Source: Fidelibacterota bacterium
Lineage (GTDB): Bacteria; Pseudomonadota; Alphaproteobacteria; Rhodospirillales; Rhodospirillaceae
DNA length: 64,000 nucleotides
Assembly: GCA_002712165.1 (NCBI GenBank)
Contig: PASS01000077.1
Location: 1-64,000 of the forward strand
Direction: 5' to 3'
Shown: positions 1 to 11,340 of the stretch, piece by piece
Position numbering within the stretch: position 1 is the stretch's first letter
How the letters are laid out: every line of letters starts with the position of its first letter
Notes under the pieces: generated by a model
What the model was told of the DNA's origin: nothing
What the model saw: only the letters and a program-made list of their open reading frames with translations
The model's database searches: none
Program-made: the position numbers and the translations under genes

Positions 1-729
1 TCCCATCGATATAAAAGACTTCTCAGCAATGCAAATCAGAGCATCATGTGCTGTATACATGCCCTCATCAGAGAAAAAGCACTCATTAGTTGCCACCAGC
101 GGTATGCTATGTGCGTAAGCAAGATCTATTAGAGCACCTTCTATTAGCTGCTCGGTTTGCAAACCGTGTCGCATGAGTTCTACGTAAAGGCGCCCTGGAT
201 ATATTTTTTTAAGCTGCGAAATTTTTTCTTCCGCTTTAGATTTCTGTTCTTCAATTAGAAGTCGACCTAGCGTGCCACTAGGGCCACTGGTGAGCGCAAT
301 TAGGCCATCACTATGATTTGCGAGGTCCGTCCAGCAGACTTGAGGCGTCTCGCCCGAATCTGTCTTAAGAAATGCGCTACTCACAAGTTTAATAAGATTG
401 CCATAACCCTGTTCGTTTTGAACCAAAAGGGCTAATTGATCAGGCTCAGCAAGCCTTCCATTTGGAGTTTGACCTTTTTGTAAATCTTCGCGGCGGACCG
501 AAATCTGGCATCCCACAATAGGCTGCACGCCTGCGGCAACACAGGTTTTAGAAAATTCCAGTGCACCGAACATGTTTCGTGTATCCGTTAAGGCGATAGC
601 CGGCATCAATCCTTTTACGCATAACTGTGCGAGATCAGGAATTTTTAAAGCACCCTCTGCCATTGAATAGGCTGAATGAACACGCAGGTGGACAAACGAG
701 GATGGTCTATCGGAAAGCTCTCTAATCAT
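1..729 (-). CDS. dnaE: DNA polymerase III subunit alpha, N-terminal (PHP) part; truncated by left window edge
   Basis: Minus-strand translation from ATG at 729 reads MIRELSDRPSSFVHLRVHSAYSMAEGALKIPDLAQLCVKGLMPAIALTDTRNMFGALEFSKTC..., the typical DnaE PHP start; open to the window edge and absent from the ORF track. Confidence 0.92.
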   Translation of the reverse strand, partial: MIRELSDRPSSFVHLRVHSAYSMAEGALKIPDLAQLCVKGLMPAIALTDTRNMFGALEFSKTCVAAGVQPIVGCQISVRREDLQKGQTPNGRLAEPDQLALLVQNEQGYGNLIKLVSSAFLKTDSGETPQVCWTDLANHSDGLIALTSGPSGTLGRLLIEEQKSKAEEKISQLKKIYPGRLYVELMRHGLQTEQLIEGALIDLAYAHSIPLVATNECFFSDEGMYTAHDALICIAEKSFISMG

Positions 730-896
730 AGTTCAAGCATTCCACACAGTGAGGACGGCGTCAGCTATCCCAGTGCAGTTATCCACAACAAAATAGGTTC
801 AGATTCATCAACCGACCTGTTTAGCGCTTATTGAAGGCACTTGATAACATTACTATTCGTTCCCGCTCAGCCAACTGGCCAATTTCAACAGATGTA

Positions 897-1580
897 CTAA
901 TCTGACGTCAGGATTCCATGAGCCAGCCGCACGGTGCGGTCCATGCGGTCCGTAAGAGCTTGATTATGGGTTGCGATCAATGCAGTTAAGCCATGGTCTC
1001 TGGCAAGGACAAGTAACTGCGAAAAAACACCATCAGCCGTATCTGGATCAAGATTGCCCGTCGGCTCATCAGCAAGCAGAATCGCAGGTTCATTCGCTAA
1101 TGCACGCGCAAGCGCTATACGCTGCTGCTCACCGCCTGACAGCTGCCCTGGTCTATGGTCAGCTCGTGGCTTTAAGCCTAGCGCCTCAATCAAAAACAAG
1201 GCTCTCTCAAGCGCTTTTTTTCTGCTCATACCGTTGATCATCTGAGGTATAACAACGTTCTCCACAGCAGAAAACTCCGGTAACAGGTGGTGAAATTGAT
1301 AGACAAATCCAAGCTTATTTCGACGGAGCGACGTGCGATCTTCTTCACCTAGACAACAACAGACCTCACCATTGATACGGACCTCACCTGAATCCGGTTT
1401 TTCTAAAAGTCCAGCAATATGCAGAAGTGTTGATTTACCAGCCCCCGATGGGCCCACAAGCGCAACAATTTCACCCTTCTTGATGCTCAACTCAGCACCT
1501 TTCAGCACGTTTAGTTCTGTACTACCCTGCTTGAATGAGCGATGAATCGCACTGAGCTGAAATATCACCTCACTACTCAT
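897..1580 (-). CDS. lolD: Lipoprotein-releasing ABC transporter ATP-binding protein LolD
   Basis: Walker A GPSGAGKST, signature LSGGEQQR, Walker B ILLADEPTGNLD; start moved to MSSEVIFQ. Confidence 0.92.
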   Translation of the reverse strand: MSSEVIFQLSAIHRSFKQGSTELNVLKGAELSIKKGEIVALVGPSGAGKSTLLHIAGLLEKPDSGEVRINGEVCCCLGEEDRTSLRRNKLGFVYQFHHLLPEFSAVENVVIPQMINGMSRKKALERALFLIEALGLKPRADHRPGQLSGGEQQRIALARALANEPAILLADEPTGNLDPDTADGVFSQLLVLARDHGLTALIATHNQALTDRMDRTVRLAHGILTSD

Positions 1581-2820
1581 AGCGAAGAGCCTCAACGGGG
1601 TCTGTACGCGCAGCACGCCATGATGGGTAAAGCGTTGCCGCAAAAGATAATGACAATGACATTAAGAGTACTGCAATTGTCTCATCCCAGTTCATCTGTG
1701 CCGGCATCTGGGTGAGGAAGTAAATTTCTGGAGAAAACAGCTCAGTACCAGTGAGCCGTGACACAAATCTTCGGATAGACTCAATGTTTTCACATACTAA
1801 AATGCCGAGAGCAAAACCCACCGTAGTTCCAATGACACCAACACTTGCGCCTGCTATCAAAAACACTCTCATGATCATGCCCCGCGTTGCTCCAATAGTT
1901 CGCAATATTGCTATGTCTCGCCCCTTATCTTTCACCAGCATGATTAACCCTGAAATGATATTAAAGACCGCAACGATGATAATGATAGTGAGGATTGTAA
2001 ACATCATATTACGCTCCACCTGCAAGGCAGTAACGAATGTAGAATTAGTTTCCTCCCAGGACAGGACACGGTGTCCTTGCCCTAGCTCACCCCTTACAAG
2101 GCGAGCAATATCTTGAGCTTCATCTGGGTTTGCAATTTCAAGCTCGATATTACTAACAGAATTAGGATACTTAAAATAAACTTGTGCCATACTCAGCGGC
2201 ATAAATACCACTGAACTATCAATATTGGACATACCAACGTTAAAAATCGCACCAACGTTGAATGTTCTCATTCGCGGCACAGTACCAAAGGCAGTTATAT
2301 TACCGTCAGGTGAAATAAGAGTCAGCTGATCGCCTGCTTCCAAGTCAAAGCGTCGAGCCATGCCTGATCCGATCGCAATACCCTCTCCAGTAATTAGAGG
2401 AGACAAAGATCCTCCTACAATATGGTCCGAAATCCAATTTTTCTCAAAAAGGTCGAGTCCGGGAATACCTCGCACTAGAGCGCCCGCGGACATGCCATTA
2501 GCTGTGGCCATCACTTGATCAATAACCAAAGGACTAACGCTAACTACTCCTGGAATTGTCTTAAGGCGCTCAACTTTCGAATCGTAATCTTCGATGGAAT
2601 ACGAAAGACCGGCCACATCAATGTGCCCATTCACACCCAATATGCGCGACATTATATCTTGGCGAAAACCATTCATGACAGCCATGACAATGATCAGCGT
2701 CGCAACACCAAGGGCGATTCCCAAAAGCGAGAACCCAGCGATGACTGATACAAAACTCTCGCTGCGACGCGAACGTAAATAGCGCAGTGCAACCATCCAT
2801 TCGAAAGCGCTAAATATCAT
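1573..2820 (-). CDS. Lipoprotein-releasing ABC transporter permease LolC/LolE family
   Basis: FtsX-like permease with N-terminal [14 protein letters not shown] motif; overlaps lolD. Confidence 0.92.
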   Translation of the reverse strand: MIFSAFEWMVALRYLRSRRSESFVSVIAGFSLLGIALGVATLIIVMAVMNGFRQDIMSRILGVNGHIDVAGLSYSIEDYDSKVERLKTIPGVVSVSPLVIDQVMATANGMSAGALVRGIPGLDLFEKNWISDHIVGGSLSPLITGEGIAIGSGMARRFDLEAGDQLTLISPDGNITAFGTVPRMRTFNVGAIFNVGMSNIDSSVVFMPLSMAQVYFKYPNSVSNIELEIANPDEAQDIARLVRGELGQGHRVLSWEETNSTFVTALQVERNMMFTILTIIIIVAVFNIISGLIMLVKDKGRDIAILRTIGATRGMIMRVFLIAGASVGVIGTTVGFALGILVCENIESIRRFVSRLTGTELFSPEIYFLTQMPAQMNWDETIAVLLMSLSLSFAATLYPSWRAARTDPVEALRYE

Positions 2821-4159
2821 CCCCAGCTATCCTTATGACGTGTTTACCCGATGCCGCAAGTTTCTTAACTACCATATCTAGACTCAATTCCTCGCGGATC
2901 CCTGTTTCACGGCGTTTCAGCTCAAATACACCCTTAGCTATCCCTTTTGGTCCAACAACAAGCTGCCAGGGCAATCCTATAAGTTCCATATCTTTAAATT
3001 TAACGCCTGCGCGCTCTTCGCGATCATCGTACAAGACATCTAGTCCTTCGGCTTTTATGGCTTTCTCCAGCATTGCACATGTTGAGTCGCAATCTGATTC
3101 ACCAACCTTTAAATTTATAAGACCTACATTGAACGGCGCCACACTATCAGGCCAAACAATTCCATTTTCATCATGGCTAGCCTCTATAATTGCTGCAACA
3201 CAGCGAGATACACCAATACCATAAGAGCCCATTTGAACGGGGACTTCCTCGCCGCCAGGTCCAGCAACCAAAGCCTTCATAGGGACCGAATACTTGCTTC
3301 CAAAATGAAAAGTTTGGCCCACCTCAATACCGCGCGCCGAAACTAGATCACTACCAAGCTTTGCCCCCACATTCACGTCGTGCTTCTCATCAGTTGCCGC
3401 ATATAGGCTGGTCCATTCATCAACAATATCTTGAAGATTGGAATCATAGTCCACGTTCTTGGGCACAGACATTTCAAGTAATGCTTTATGGCAGAACACA
3501 GAGCTTTCTCCAGTATCAGCAAGGACAATAAACTCATGACTTAAGTCGCCTCCAATAGGCCCTGAATCTGCCTTCATAGGCACTGCCTTGAGGCCCATAC
3601 GATCAAAGATGCGCAAATAGGATACAAACATCTGATTGTACGCATGCTTGGATCGCTCATAATTAATGTCGAAAGAGTAGGCATCTTTCATCAAGAATTC
3701 ACGACCGCGCATTAGGCCAAATCGAGGTCTGATTTCATCTCGGAATTTCCAATGTATCTGATACAAATTTTTTGGAATATCCCGATAACTCCTAATGTTA
3801 TTACGAAAAATATCTGTAACAACTTCTTCATGCGTAGGGCCATACAACATGTCACGCTGATGCCGATCTGTAATTCGGAGCATCTCCGGTCCATAGTCTT
3901 CGTAACGCCCGCTTTCCTTCCACAACTCACTGGCCTGTATCGTGGGCATGATAACTTCTTGGGCGCCCGCGGCATTTTGCTCCTCTCGCACTATATGCTC
4001 TATTTTTTTCAGAACACGTGTGCCAAGAGGCAACCAGTTGTAAATTCCGGCGGCGTGCTGGCGAATCATCCCCGCTCTAAGCATCAAACGATGGGACACG
4101 ATTTGTGCTTCAGAAGGGGTTTCCTTGAGTGTGGGTAGAAAAAAGCGAGAGAGCCGCAT
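2810..4159 (-). CDS. proS: Prolyl-tRNA synthetase (short alphaproteobacterial type)
   Basis: [34 protein letters not shown]..., class II motifs ([25 protein letters not shown]). Confidence 0.95.
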   Translation of the reverse strand: MRLSRFFLPTLKETPSEAQIVSHRLMLRAGMIRQHAAGIYNWLPLGTRVLKKIEHIVREEQNAAGAQEVIMPTIQASELWKESGRYEDYGPEMLRITDRHQRDMLYGPTHEEVVTDIFRNNIRSYRDIPKNLYQIHWKFRDEIRPRFGLMRGREFLMKDAYSFDINYERSKHAYNQMFVSYLRIFDRMGLKAVPMKADSGPIGGDLSHEFIVLADTGESSVFCHKALLEMSVPKNVDYDSNLQDIVDEWTSLYAATDEKHDVNVGAKLGSDLVSARGIEVGQTFHFGSKYSVPMKALVAGPGGEEVPVQMGSYGIGVSRCVAAIIEASHDENGIVWPDSVAPFNVGLINLKVGESDCDSTCAMLEKAIKAEGLDVLYDDREERAGVKFKDMELIGLPWQLVVGPKGIAKGVFELKRRETGIREELSLDMVVKKLAASGKHVIRIAGDDI

Positions 4160-4250
4160 GTTCATCCTCAAGTAAATAATATGAAAGTCAGGCGGACAAT
4201 ATGCGATGGCCAATGAACAGACAATAAACGGCCAAAATAATCCTCGATTC

Positions 4251-4754
4251 TTAACCGCCGGGTGGTAACAACGGAATATCTGTTGGCAATTCCGTGCCTA
4301 ACTTCTTGATTTGCTCACGACAAGCATCGGTAAGTATAATTTCTCTCTGCAGAGTCATTGGCTCACCGTTCCAAAAGACATCGACTCCTCTAATTGTGAG
4401 CAGACCTAAAGCCGCCTTGCCCTCATAGGGTAATACCTTCCGTTCTGCTGGAGCATTTGGAAGAATGTCAGCGAGTAAGCCAGCTCGATCCGCTAGATCG
4501 ATACCAATTTGCATATTTATTTCTTCGGAGATATTGAGATCAAATCCACCCTCAATATCAGCAGGCAATATATTTTTTCCTTTACCGTCCGCGCCTGGTT
4601 TATGACTTACATTATCAATTGGAATGTGACGCATCAGCTTTTGGCAGTCGAAAGTCGAGATGCTGAATACTTCTGCCTGAGCATAAGTAATGTTTGCAAA
4701 AAAGAAGACTGCCAAAGTAACTTTTAGTTGGAAGTATTGAGGTCGCCTCTGCAT
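4251..4754 (-). CDS. Secreted hypothetical protein
   Basis: 167-aa ORF with N-terminal signal peptide ([16 protein letters not shown]); no family recognised. Confidence 0.6.
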   Translation of the reverse strand: MQRRPQYFQLKVTLAVFFFANITYAQAEVFSISTFDCQKLMRHIPIDNVSHKPGADGKGKNILPADIEGGFDLNISEEINMQIGIDLADRAGLLADILPNAPAERKVLPYEGKAALGLLTIRGVDVFWNGEPMTLQREIILTDACREQIKKLGTELPTDIPLLPPGG

Positions 4755-4757
4755 AGA

Positions 4758-5162
4758 CTAAACTTGCTCCACTTCCACAAGAGTACCATTGAAGTCTTTA
4801 GGATGAAGAAATAAAACCGGTTTCCCATGGGCGCCTATTTGAGGCTCACCGTCGCCAAGCACACGCTTACCCTGCGACCTCAATTTATCTCTTGCCTCAT
4901 AAATATCGTCTACCTCGTAACACATATGGTGTATGCCGCCAGCAGTGTTCTTTTCAAGAAATCCTTTAATAGTAGAATCCTCTCCGAGGGGATGAATTAA
5001 CTCAATCTTGGTATTGTCAAGTTCAACGAAAATCACCGTTACGCCATGGTCTGGCAAATCCTGCGGTTGGGAAACTTGCGCACCTAGAACGTCACGGTAA
5101 TTTGCCGCCGCTGCATCAAGGTCTGGGACGGCGATAGCAACATGATTCAAACGTCCGATCAT
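4758..5162 (-). CDS. mce: Methylmalonyl-CoA epimerase
   Basis: VOC fold; MIGRLNHVAIAVPDLDAAAANYRDVLGAQVS...GGIHHMCYEVDDI. Confidence 0.92.
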   Translation of the reverse strand: MIGRLNHVAIAVPDLDAAAANYRDVLGAQVSQPQDLPDHGVTVIFVELDNTKIELIHPLGEDSTIKGFLEKNTAGGIHHMCYEVDDIYEARDKLRSQGKRVLGDGEPQIGAHGKPVLFLHPKDFNGTLVEVEQV

Positions 5163-5239
5163 AAGATACTCTTCGTAGCTATTTTTTAAAATATAAGGCG
5201 ATTAGTAGCTTAAGGCTAGCCTGAGAGAAAAATAAACTC

Positions 5240-6430
5240 TTAGTCGTTTTTAAGCAGAAGAGACCCCTCTTTCTTACCACTGAAAAGAGCCATAAAGGTT
5301 TCTGGTAAGTTCTTGAAACCCTCCCTCACATCGGTTTTGTACATAAGATCTCCAGAATCTTTCCATTTACGCAGGTCAGCAAATGCCAAATCGCGCTCCG
5401 CATGGAAATCACTCACCAGAAACCCTCGCATTGTTATAGAATACACCACTAAGCGCAGCATATTCCGCGGACCAGGTGCAAGATTCTCATTGTCGTAAAC
5501 TGATATGGCACCGCACAATACCACGCGACCAAACTTAGCCATCTGGTCGACCACGTCCTGCATAATTGGACCACCGACATTATCAAAATAAACATCAACT
5601 CCTTCAGGCGCGAGTTCTCGCACCCGCTCCGTAATATTCTCATTTTTATAATCAATAGCAGAATCGATACCATACTCATTTATCAGCCTATCGCATTTCA
5701 CCTTGCCTCCAGCTATTCCGATCACCTTACACCCTTTAAGTTTGGCTATCTGTACGACAGTAGAACCTACTGAGCCTGACGCTCCGGAAACCACAACTGT
5801 TTCTCCTGATTTGATCTCTCCAAGACGGAGTAGCCCAAAATAAGCTGTCTGCGCGTTGTAGCCATAGACACTAATGGCATCGACAGGGTCAATCCCATTA
5901 GGCAGAGGCGGCTGGAAAAGCCGCCTACGGTTAATACGCGTATAATCCTCCCAATCTCCACTTGCCGTGATAAGAGCCCCAACCGGATATTGCGAATTTT
6001 CCGATTTCACTACACGAGCGATTCCGGAAACACCGCTAACAACTTTACCGATCTCCATAGGCGGCATATACCCGTCACCCAAATTTGTAACGGCGTGCAT
6101 GCTGATACGTTGCGATGGCATAGGCGCATACACTATATTTCGAACAAGAACTTCGCCCTCCTCGAGTGCCTTATCTCCAAGTGGAACTTCTGCATATTCG
6201 AAATTCGCTTTAGAGATTGCGCTTTCTGCATAGCTAGTTAGCAGCCACTGACGGTTAATCGTCTCGGGACCAATAGCCGCAGCTTTTGCTGATGCCGAAG
6301 GTGTTGAAAGCATTCCACCAATCCCACTACCTACAATCAAGCTTGTTCCAAGAGCACCTTGCAATACCGCTCGTCGACTTGATCTCTGATTTGTTTCTCT
6401 ATCTTTTAAAGTCATCACAGCCCCTCCCAT
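5240..6430 (-). CDS. MDR-family NADP-dependent oxidoreductase (CurA/PTGR-like) with twin-arginine-type signal
   Basis: SGASGSVGSTVVQIAKLKGCKVIGIAGG Rossmann motif, YFDNVGG; N-term NQRSSRRAVLQGALGTSLIVGSGIGGMLSTPSASA. Confidence 0.85.
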   Translation of the reverse strand: MGGAVMTLKDRETNQRSSRRAVLQGALGTSLIVGSGIGGMLSTPSASAKAAAIGPETINRQWLLTSYAESAISKANFEYAEVPLGDKALEEGEVLVRNIVYAPMPSQRISMHAVTNLGDGYMPPMEIGKVVSGVSGIARVVKSENSQYPVGALITASGDWEDYTRINRRRLFQPPLPNGIDPVDAISVYGYNAQTAYFGLLRLGEIKSGETVVVSGASGSVGSTVVQIAKLKGCKVIGIAGGKVKCDRLINEYGIDSAIDYKNENITERVRELAPEGVDVYFDNVGGPIMQDVVDQMAKFGRVVLCGAISVYDNENLAPGPRNMLRLVVYSITMRGFLVSDFHAERDLAFADLRKWKDSGDLMYKTDVREGFKNLPETFMALFSGKKEGSLLLKND

Positions 6431-6589
6431 TAAGGAGATAATAGTTTATCAGTTAATTTGCTGCCTAAGCTAGTTGTTGTAAAGCTTGCGTCCTGGAACT
6501 ATATCAAGCTCCCAAATAATACCGCAAAAATAATGAGCTATGACAATAAGATGGTATTTCCATAATGATAGATACTGATAAAAAGTACT

Positions 6590-8272
6590 TTAAGCCCGCA
6601 CCACATGCACCCGGATAATTGGGCGCTTTGGGGCCAAATGCTTGCGTAAAACAGCACGAACAGCCTCTTCGACTGCACCGTCCTCACAACGCCCTTTTTT
6701 AGGTAGGCGCTCCACGGCAGAAACGATCAGAGAATTCCAATTCCATTCTCTATTTTCGGCTAATGGGTCGCTGAAGCCAATAATCGACATTTGAATTTTA
6801 TCAAGAATATTTCCTGTATCGTCTAGTGGCACAGTAATTACTGCTGCGCCTCCGTAAACCATACGTTTTCTTTCTCTTAGGATTGAACTGGTAAATGGCA
6901 GTGCAACGCCATCATCCCATGCGAGTCGCCCACTCCAAACCGTACCCGCAATCCTAGCCTTATCATCTCCAAAATTCACTGCTGTACCATTATTTACAAT
7001 TACTGTGTGGGGCACCTGACATTCTTTTGCGAGCTCAGCATGAGCACGCATGTGTATTTCCTCGCCATGCACTGGAATTACTACACTTGGCCGAGTCAGT
7101 TGGTACATCCGACGCAGATCCTCTCTTGCGGGGTGGCCGGAGACATGGATGAGTTTGTCACGAGCAGTGACAACTTTTACACCTTGTCTAGCAAGTTGGT
7201 TTTGTACCTTCGAAATAGCTTTCTCATTACCTGGAATAACCCTGGACGAAAAGACCGCTACATCACCTTTTCCCAGATCCACATTTCTATTATAGCCAAA
7301 GGCTATTTGGCTGAGCGCCGCTCGACTCTCCCCTTGGCTACCAGTGCAAATATAAACCACTTTATCACGTGGCAGTGCCGCAACCTCTGCGGCTTCATAA
7401 AATCTTAGATCCGGTGATAAGTAACCTGTGCTCCTGGCTGTTTCGGCGATACGCCATAAGGAGGCTCCCACCAAAGCCACATGACGATCGTTAATCGCCG
7501 CCGCTCTAGCAATACTGACAAGACGCGCTACATTTGAGGCAAAGCAGCCCACAACAATACGCCCAATGTAACCTGCAAATAATTCAGTGAGGTTGTCACG
7601 TACATCAAGCTCGGAATTTGACTCTCCTTCAGACAACACATTTGTGGAGTCAGAAACTACTGCCAATATATTTTCATCGCCTAAATCCTGAAGTGCATCA
7701 TAATCAGCCGCTTTACCGATGAGAGGATTGGGATCAAACTTCCAATCACCGGTGTGAAAAATAGTTCCATGTGGTGTACGAATTGCCAACGCATTAGACT
7801 CAGGTATTGAGTGCGGCAAGGTGATTAATTCGATAGAGAAAGGGCCAATTTCAATGCTACTTCCTAATGGAATAATTTTAACTGGAACTTCACGTTCAAG
7901 GCCCGCAGATTTCAGTTTATATTCAAGAAAAGTAGCAGCAAAAGGTGTTGCATAAACCGGGCACTTTAACTTTGGCCACAAGTACGCAACAGCTCCCAAG
8001 TGATCTTCATGTGCGTGGGTAAGAACTAATCCCAAAAGTTTATTAGATCGTTCAGTGATAAAACTAGGGTCCGGCATGACCAAATCAACACCAGGTATAG
8101 AATCTTCACCAAAGGCTACGCCGAGATCCACCATGAGCCAATCATCATCACACGCATACAAATTAAGGTTCATTCCAATTTCGCCAGCACCTCCCAGCGG
8201 AACAAACCACAGTCCCTTATCCAGGCCTTTAGGAAAGTCAGTTTTAGAGTGATGAGACTCACTATGATTCAT
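6590..8272 (-). CDS. Ribonuclease J family metallo-beta-lactamase RNase
   Basis: GGAGEIGMNLNLY, LTHAHEDHLGA, beta-CASP region, RVIPGNE. Confidence 0.93.
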   Translation of the reverse strand: MNHSESHHSKTDFPKGLDKGLWFVPLGGAGEIGMNLNLYACDDDWLMVDLGVAFGEDSIPGVDLVMPDPSFITERSNKLLGLVLTHAHEDHLGAVAYLWPKLKCPVYATPFAATFLEYKLKSAGLEREVPVKIIPLGSSIEIGPFSIELITLPHSIPESNALAIRTPHGTIFHTGDWKFDPNPLIGKAADYDALQDLGDENILAVVSDSTNVLSEGESNSELDVRDNLTELFAGYIGRIVVGCFASNVARLVSIARAAAINDRHVALVGASLWRIAETARSTGYLSPDLRFYEAAEVAALPRDKVVYICTGSQGESRAALSQIAFGYNRNVDLGKGDVAVFSSRVIPGNEKAISKVQNQLARQGVKVVTARDKLIHVSGHPAREDLRRMYQLTRPSVVIPVHGEEIHMRAHAELAKECQVPHTVIVNNGTAVNFGDDKARIAGTVWSGRLAWDDGVALPFTSSILRERKRMVYGGAAVITVPLDDTGNILDKIQMSIIGFSDPLAENREWNWNSLIVSAVERLPKKGRCEDGAVEEAVRAVLRKHLAPKRPIIRVHVVRA

Positions 8273-8275
8273 TGA

Positions 8276-9052
8276 CTACCAAGAATTGCGTTTATGAATC
8301 TGTAATAGCCCTCGCATGGTAAGGCCTTGGTCTGTGTGTTCGATCACCGATGTTGCCTCAGCGAAAAGTGGTGCGAGACCACCTGTGGCAATCACCTTCA
8401 ACAGCTCTCCACGCTCCGCTCGGATACGAGCAACCAGTCCTTCGATTAGCCCTATATATCCCCAGAATACGCCAGAGGTCATAGCGGCGACCGTTGTCGT
8501 ACCAATAACTGGGGCATTGCCGGGATTTTTAACTGGAAGACGTGGTAATTGGGCAGTCGCCATATGTAGCGCCTCCATAGAGAGGTTTATGCCAGGCGCG
8601 ATACAGCCGCCACAATAAGCCCCTGTCTTATCCACAACATCGAACGTAGTCGCTGTACCGAAGTCTATTATAATAAGAGGTCCAGAATAGGTTGTGTGAG
8701 CAGCAAACGCATTAACCACTCGATCAGATCCAGCTTCTGCAGGATTATCCACCTTGATATCCGCCCCTAACTTTAGCTCTGGGTCCCCAACAAACATAGG
8801 TTTACATTTGAAGTATTTTTCACACAGGCCTTCCAGAGCTTGATTTTTGCTTGGCACCACAGAAGCTATGAGGGCATGACTAATCGCTTTCGCTTCTAAA
8901 CCGTCATGGGCCATCAGTTGAGTCAGCCAAATGCCATATTCATCAGATGTACGATCAGCTTTAGTGGCAGCTCGCCACTGACCTTTAAATTGGTCACCAT
9001 CATAAACGGCAAAGACAACGTTTGTATTGCCACAATCAACTGCAAGTAGCAT
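8276..9052 (-). CDS. coaX: Type III pantothenate kinase
   Basis: MLLAVDCGNTNVVFAVYDG, DFGTATTFDVVD. Confidence 0.94.
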   Translation of the reverse strand: MLLAVDCGNTNVVFAVYDGDQFKGQWRAATKADRTSDEYGIWLTQLMAHDGLEAKAISHALIASVVPSKNQALEGLCEKYFKCKPMFVGDPELKLGADIKVDNPAEAGSDRVVNAFAAHTTYSGPLIIIDFGTATTFDVVDKTGAYCGGCIAPGINLSMEALHMATAQLPRLPVKNPGNAPVIGTTTVAAMTSGVFWGYIGLIEGLVARIRAERGELLKVIATGGLAPLFAEATSVIEHTDQGLTMRGLLQIHKRNSW

Positions 9053-9858
9053 TAAGATTCTCCGGTCGAAAACAAAACATCACCTGCGAGAATTCGTTGA
9101 CGACCCCCGGCCACATCTAAAAGTAATGCTCCATCTGTATCAAGCCCCACAAATTTTCCTTTTACGGTACTGCTGAGTGAGCTCACAGAAATTTGGGAAC
9201 CAACACATGGACCTTTTTCAAGCCATAAATCTCGAATTCGGTTAAAACCATTCCGACGCCAGTCGATTAGATGTGTCTCAAGGGCTCCGCACAACAAGGC
9301 CAAAATATGTCCAGGTGTCGTGGTGATATTATGCGATTCTAAAGATCCAACAGGATATGCAGCATTTTCGACATCTGTTGAAATGAGGTTTATACCTATA
9401 CCAACAACAATCCACGCCCCACGGTCATGCGTACTGACCATCTCAGGCAAAATACCGCAAACTTTTTCATTACCAATTAGCAAATCATTTGGCCACTTAT
9501 GAGTCAGCCGCAGTCGCAGCACATCAGAGCTTGGTAATTTTAAGATAGCCTCCGCCACAGCAACCGCTGTAACAAAACTTATCTGGGGTGACGCATCTAT
9601 GCCAAAAGGTGCCTTAACAAGAATAGATGTGTACAAATTTCCCTTTGGGCTTTCCCATATGCGCCCCATACGCCCTCTACCTGCTGTCTGGGTTTTGGCC
9701 AAAATCACTAAGCCTTCAGTCGCATTCGCATCAAGCTCAATCAACTTGCGCAATGTTGTATTTGTACTTTCGAGATAGTCGAACTCCATTAACCGCCATC
9801 CACAAGGCAAAGGAGGTTCAGACTGCATGCTGTTGGTTTTATGGAAGGTCTGGGTCAA
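9052..9858 (-). CDS. birA: Biotin--[acetyl-CoA-carboxylase] ligase
   Basis: LESTNTTLRKL, TAGRGRMGRIWESPKGNLYTSIL, KWPNDLLI. Confidence 0.92.
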   Translation of the reverse strand: MTQTFHKTNSMQSEPPLPCGWRLMEFDYLESTNTTLRKLIELDANATEGLVILAKTQTAGRGRMGRIWESPKGNLYTSILVKAPFGIDASPQISFVTAVAVAEAILKLPSSDVLRLRLTHKWPNDLLIGNEKVCGILPEMVSTHDRGAWIVVGIGINLISTDVENAAYPVGSLESHNITTTPGHILALLCGALETHLIDWRRNGFNRIRDLWLEKGPCVGSQISVSSLSSTVKGKFVGLDTDGALLLDVAGGRQRILAGDVLFSTGES

Positions 9859-9888
9859 GACCCCACACTCTCAAATTTGCAAACTCAG

Positions 9889-11325
9889 TTACCCGATAAA
9901 CAGCGTTCGGGCTGCTGTATCAGCGCTACGAACAAGAAGGTCGGGGAAAACAAAATAGACGAGCATCAGAATACTTGATATAGCGAAAATCGCACCAGGA
10001 ATAAAATCTGGGCGATCAAACGTTTTGTCAGGCTCATCAAAATACATGATCTTTACAATACGCAAATAATAGAATGCCCCAAAGACACTAGTTAGAACAC
10101 CGATAATAGCTAATGGAACAAATCCTGCATTAACCGCGGCCACGAAAATATAAAATTTACCCAAAAATCCTGCAAGTGGTGGAATGCCAGCCATCGAGAA
10201 CATTAGGGCGGCAAGAGCCAACGCCATACCAGACCGGCTTTTTGCTAAACCAGCCAGATCGCCAATTTTTTCTAAATGCTCGCCCTTAACTCGCATTGAC
10301 AAAATTACAGCAAAAGTCCCTAAATTCATAAAAAGATAAATCAGCAGGTAAATAAGAAGACCACGTGCACCTTCCTCATTGCCGACGACTAGACCAATCA
10401 GAGCATAACCTACGTGACCAATAGAACTGTATGCCATTAGCCTTTTGATATTGCTTTGGCCAATAGCAGCAAACGATCCCCAAAGCATGGAGAGAATAGA
10501 AATTAACATGACTACCTGCTGCCATTGGTCAAGCATAGGTCCAAACGGGCCAACCAAGACACGCAAAAAAAGACATAGGGCTGCGATTTTAGGAGCTACT
10601 GAGAAGAAAGCAGTGATCGGCGTTGGGGCACCTTCATAAACATCGGGCGTCCACATGTGAAAAGGTACTGCAGAAACTTTAAAAGCGAATCCTGAGACAA
10701 CAAATACAATGCCGATTACGACACCAATCGTACTTTCACCACTGTGCAGCGCAGTTGCAATTCCTTCAAAGTTTGTTGTGCCTGAAAATCCATAAATAAG
10801 AGACGATCCATATAATAAAAGTCCTGAGGCTAGGGCACCCAAAACAAAATACTTCACCCCAGCTTCTGTTGACCTTTGGTTATCCCGCTGAATAGCCGCA
10901 AGCACATAAAGTGATAAGCTTTGTAGCTCTAGTCCAAGGTACAGCGAGATAAGGTCATTCGCCGAAAGCATCATCATCATGCCAAGGGTCGCAAAGAGCA
11001 CAATTAACGGTAGTTCAAATCGAGAAAATTTAATACTTTGCGCCCAATTATTGATCATCAACAACGACAAAGCAGCACCTACTAAGGTCAGTATTTTAGA
11101 GAATGACGTAAATCCATTGACGGTGAATAGGCCATTGAATGTGGTATTGGGGACTGGTCCGCGCAAAATTAAAAACCCAGCCACAGTCATGACTCCGATA
11201 GACAACCACGAGACAAGGATGGTGGAATCCTTCGAGCGAAAGACCCCCAACATTAAAAGAAACATCGCAGCTACAGCTATAAATATTTCGGGTAAAGCAG
11301 GGCTAAGCGCGGGTATAGCGGTCAT
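9889..11325 (-). CDS. nuoN: NADH-quinone oxidoreductase subunit N
   Basis: Proton_antipo_M family; last gene of nuo operon. Confidence 0.94.
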   Translation of the reverse strand: MTAIPALSPALPEIFIAVAAMFLLMLGVFRSKDSTILVSWLSIGVMTVAGFLILRGPVPNTTFNGLFTVNGFTSFSKILTLVGAALSLLMINNWAQSIKFSRFELPLIVLFATLGMMMMLSANDLISLYLGLELQSLSLYVLAAIQRDNQRSTEAGVKYFVLGALASGLLLYGSSLIYGFSGTTNFEGIATALHSGESTIGVVIGIVFVVSGFAFKVSAVPFHMWTPDVYEGAPTPITAFFSVAPKIAALCLFLRVLVGPFGPMLDQWQQVVMLISILSMLWGSFAAIGQSNIKRLMAYSSIGHVGYALIGLVVGNEEGARGLLIYLLIYLFMNLGTFAVILSMRVKGEHLEKIGDLAGLAKSRSGMALALAALMFSMAGIPPLAGFLGKFYIFVAAVNAGFVPLAIIGVLTSVFGAFYYLRIVKIMYFDEPDKTFDRPDFIPGAIFAISSILMLVYFVFPDLLVRSADTAARTLFIG

Positions 11326-11340
11326 AGCGATACTCCTACC

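Noticed and set aside
2835-3224. 129-aa plus-strand ORF antisense to proS
   Set aside because: Shadow ORF; Ser/Pro/Thr-rich translation with no protein-like features.
7007-7408. 133-aa plus-strand ORF antisense to ribonuclease J
   Set aside because: Shadow ORF inside a strongly conserved gene.
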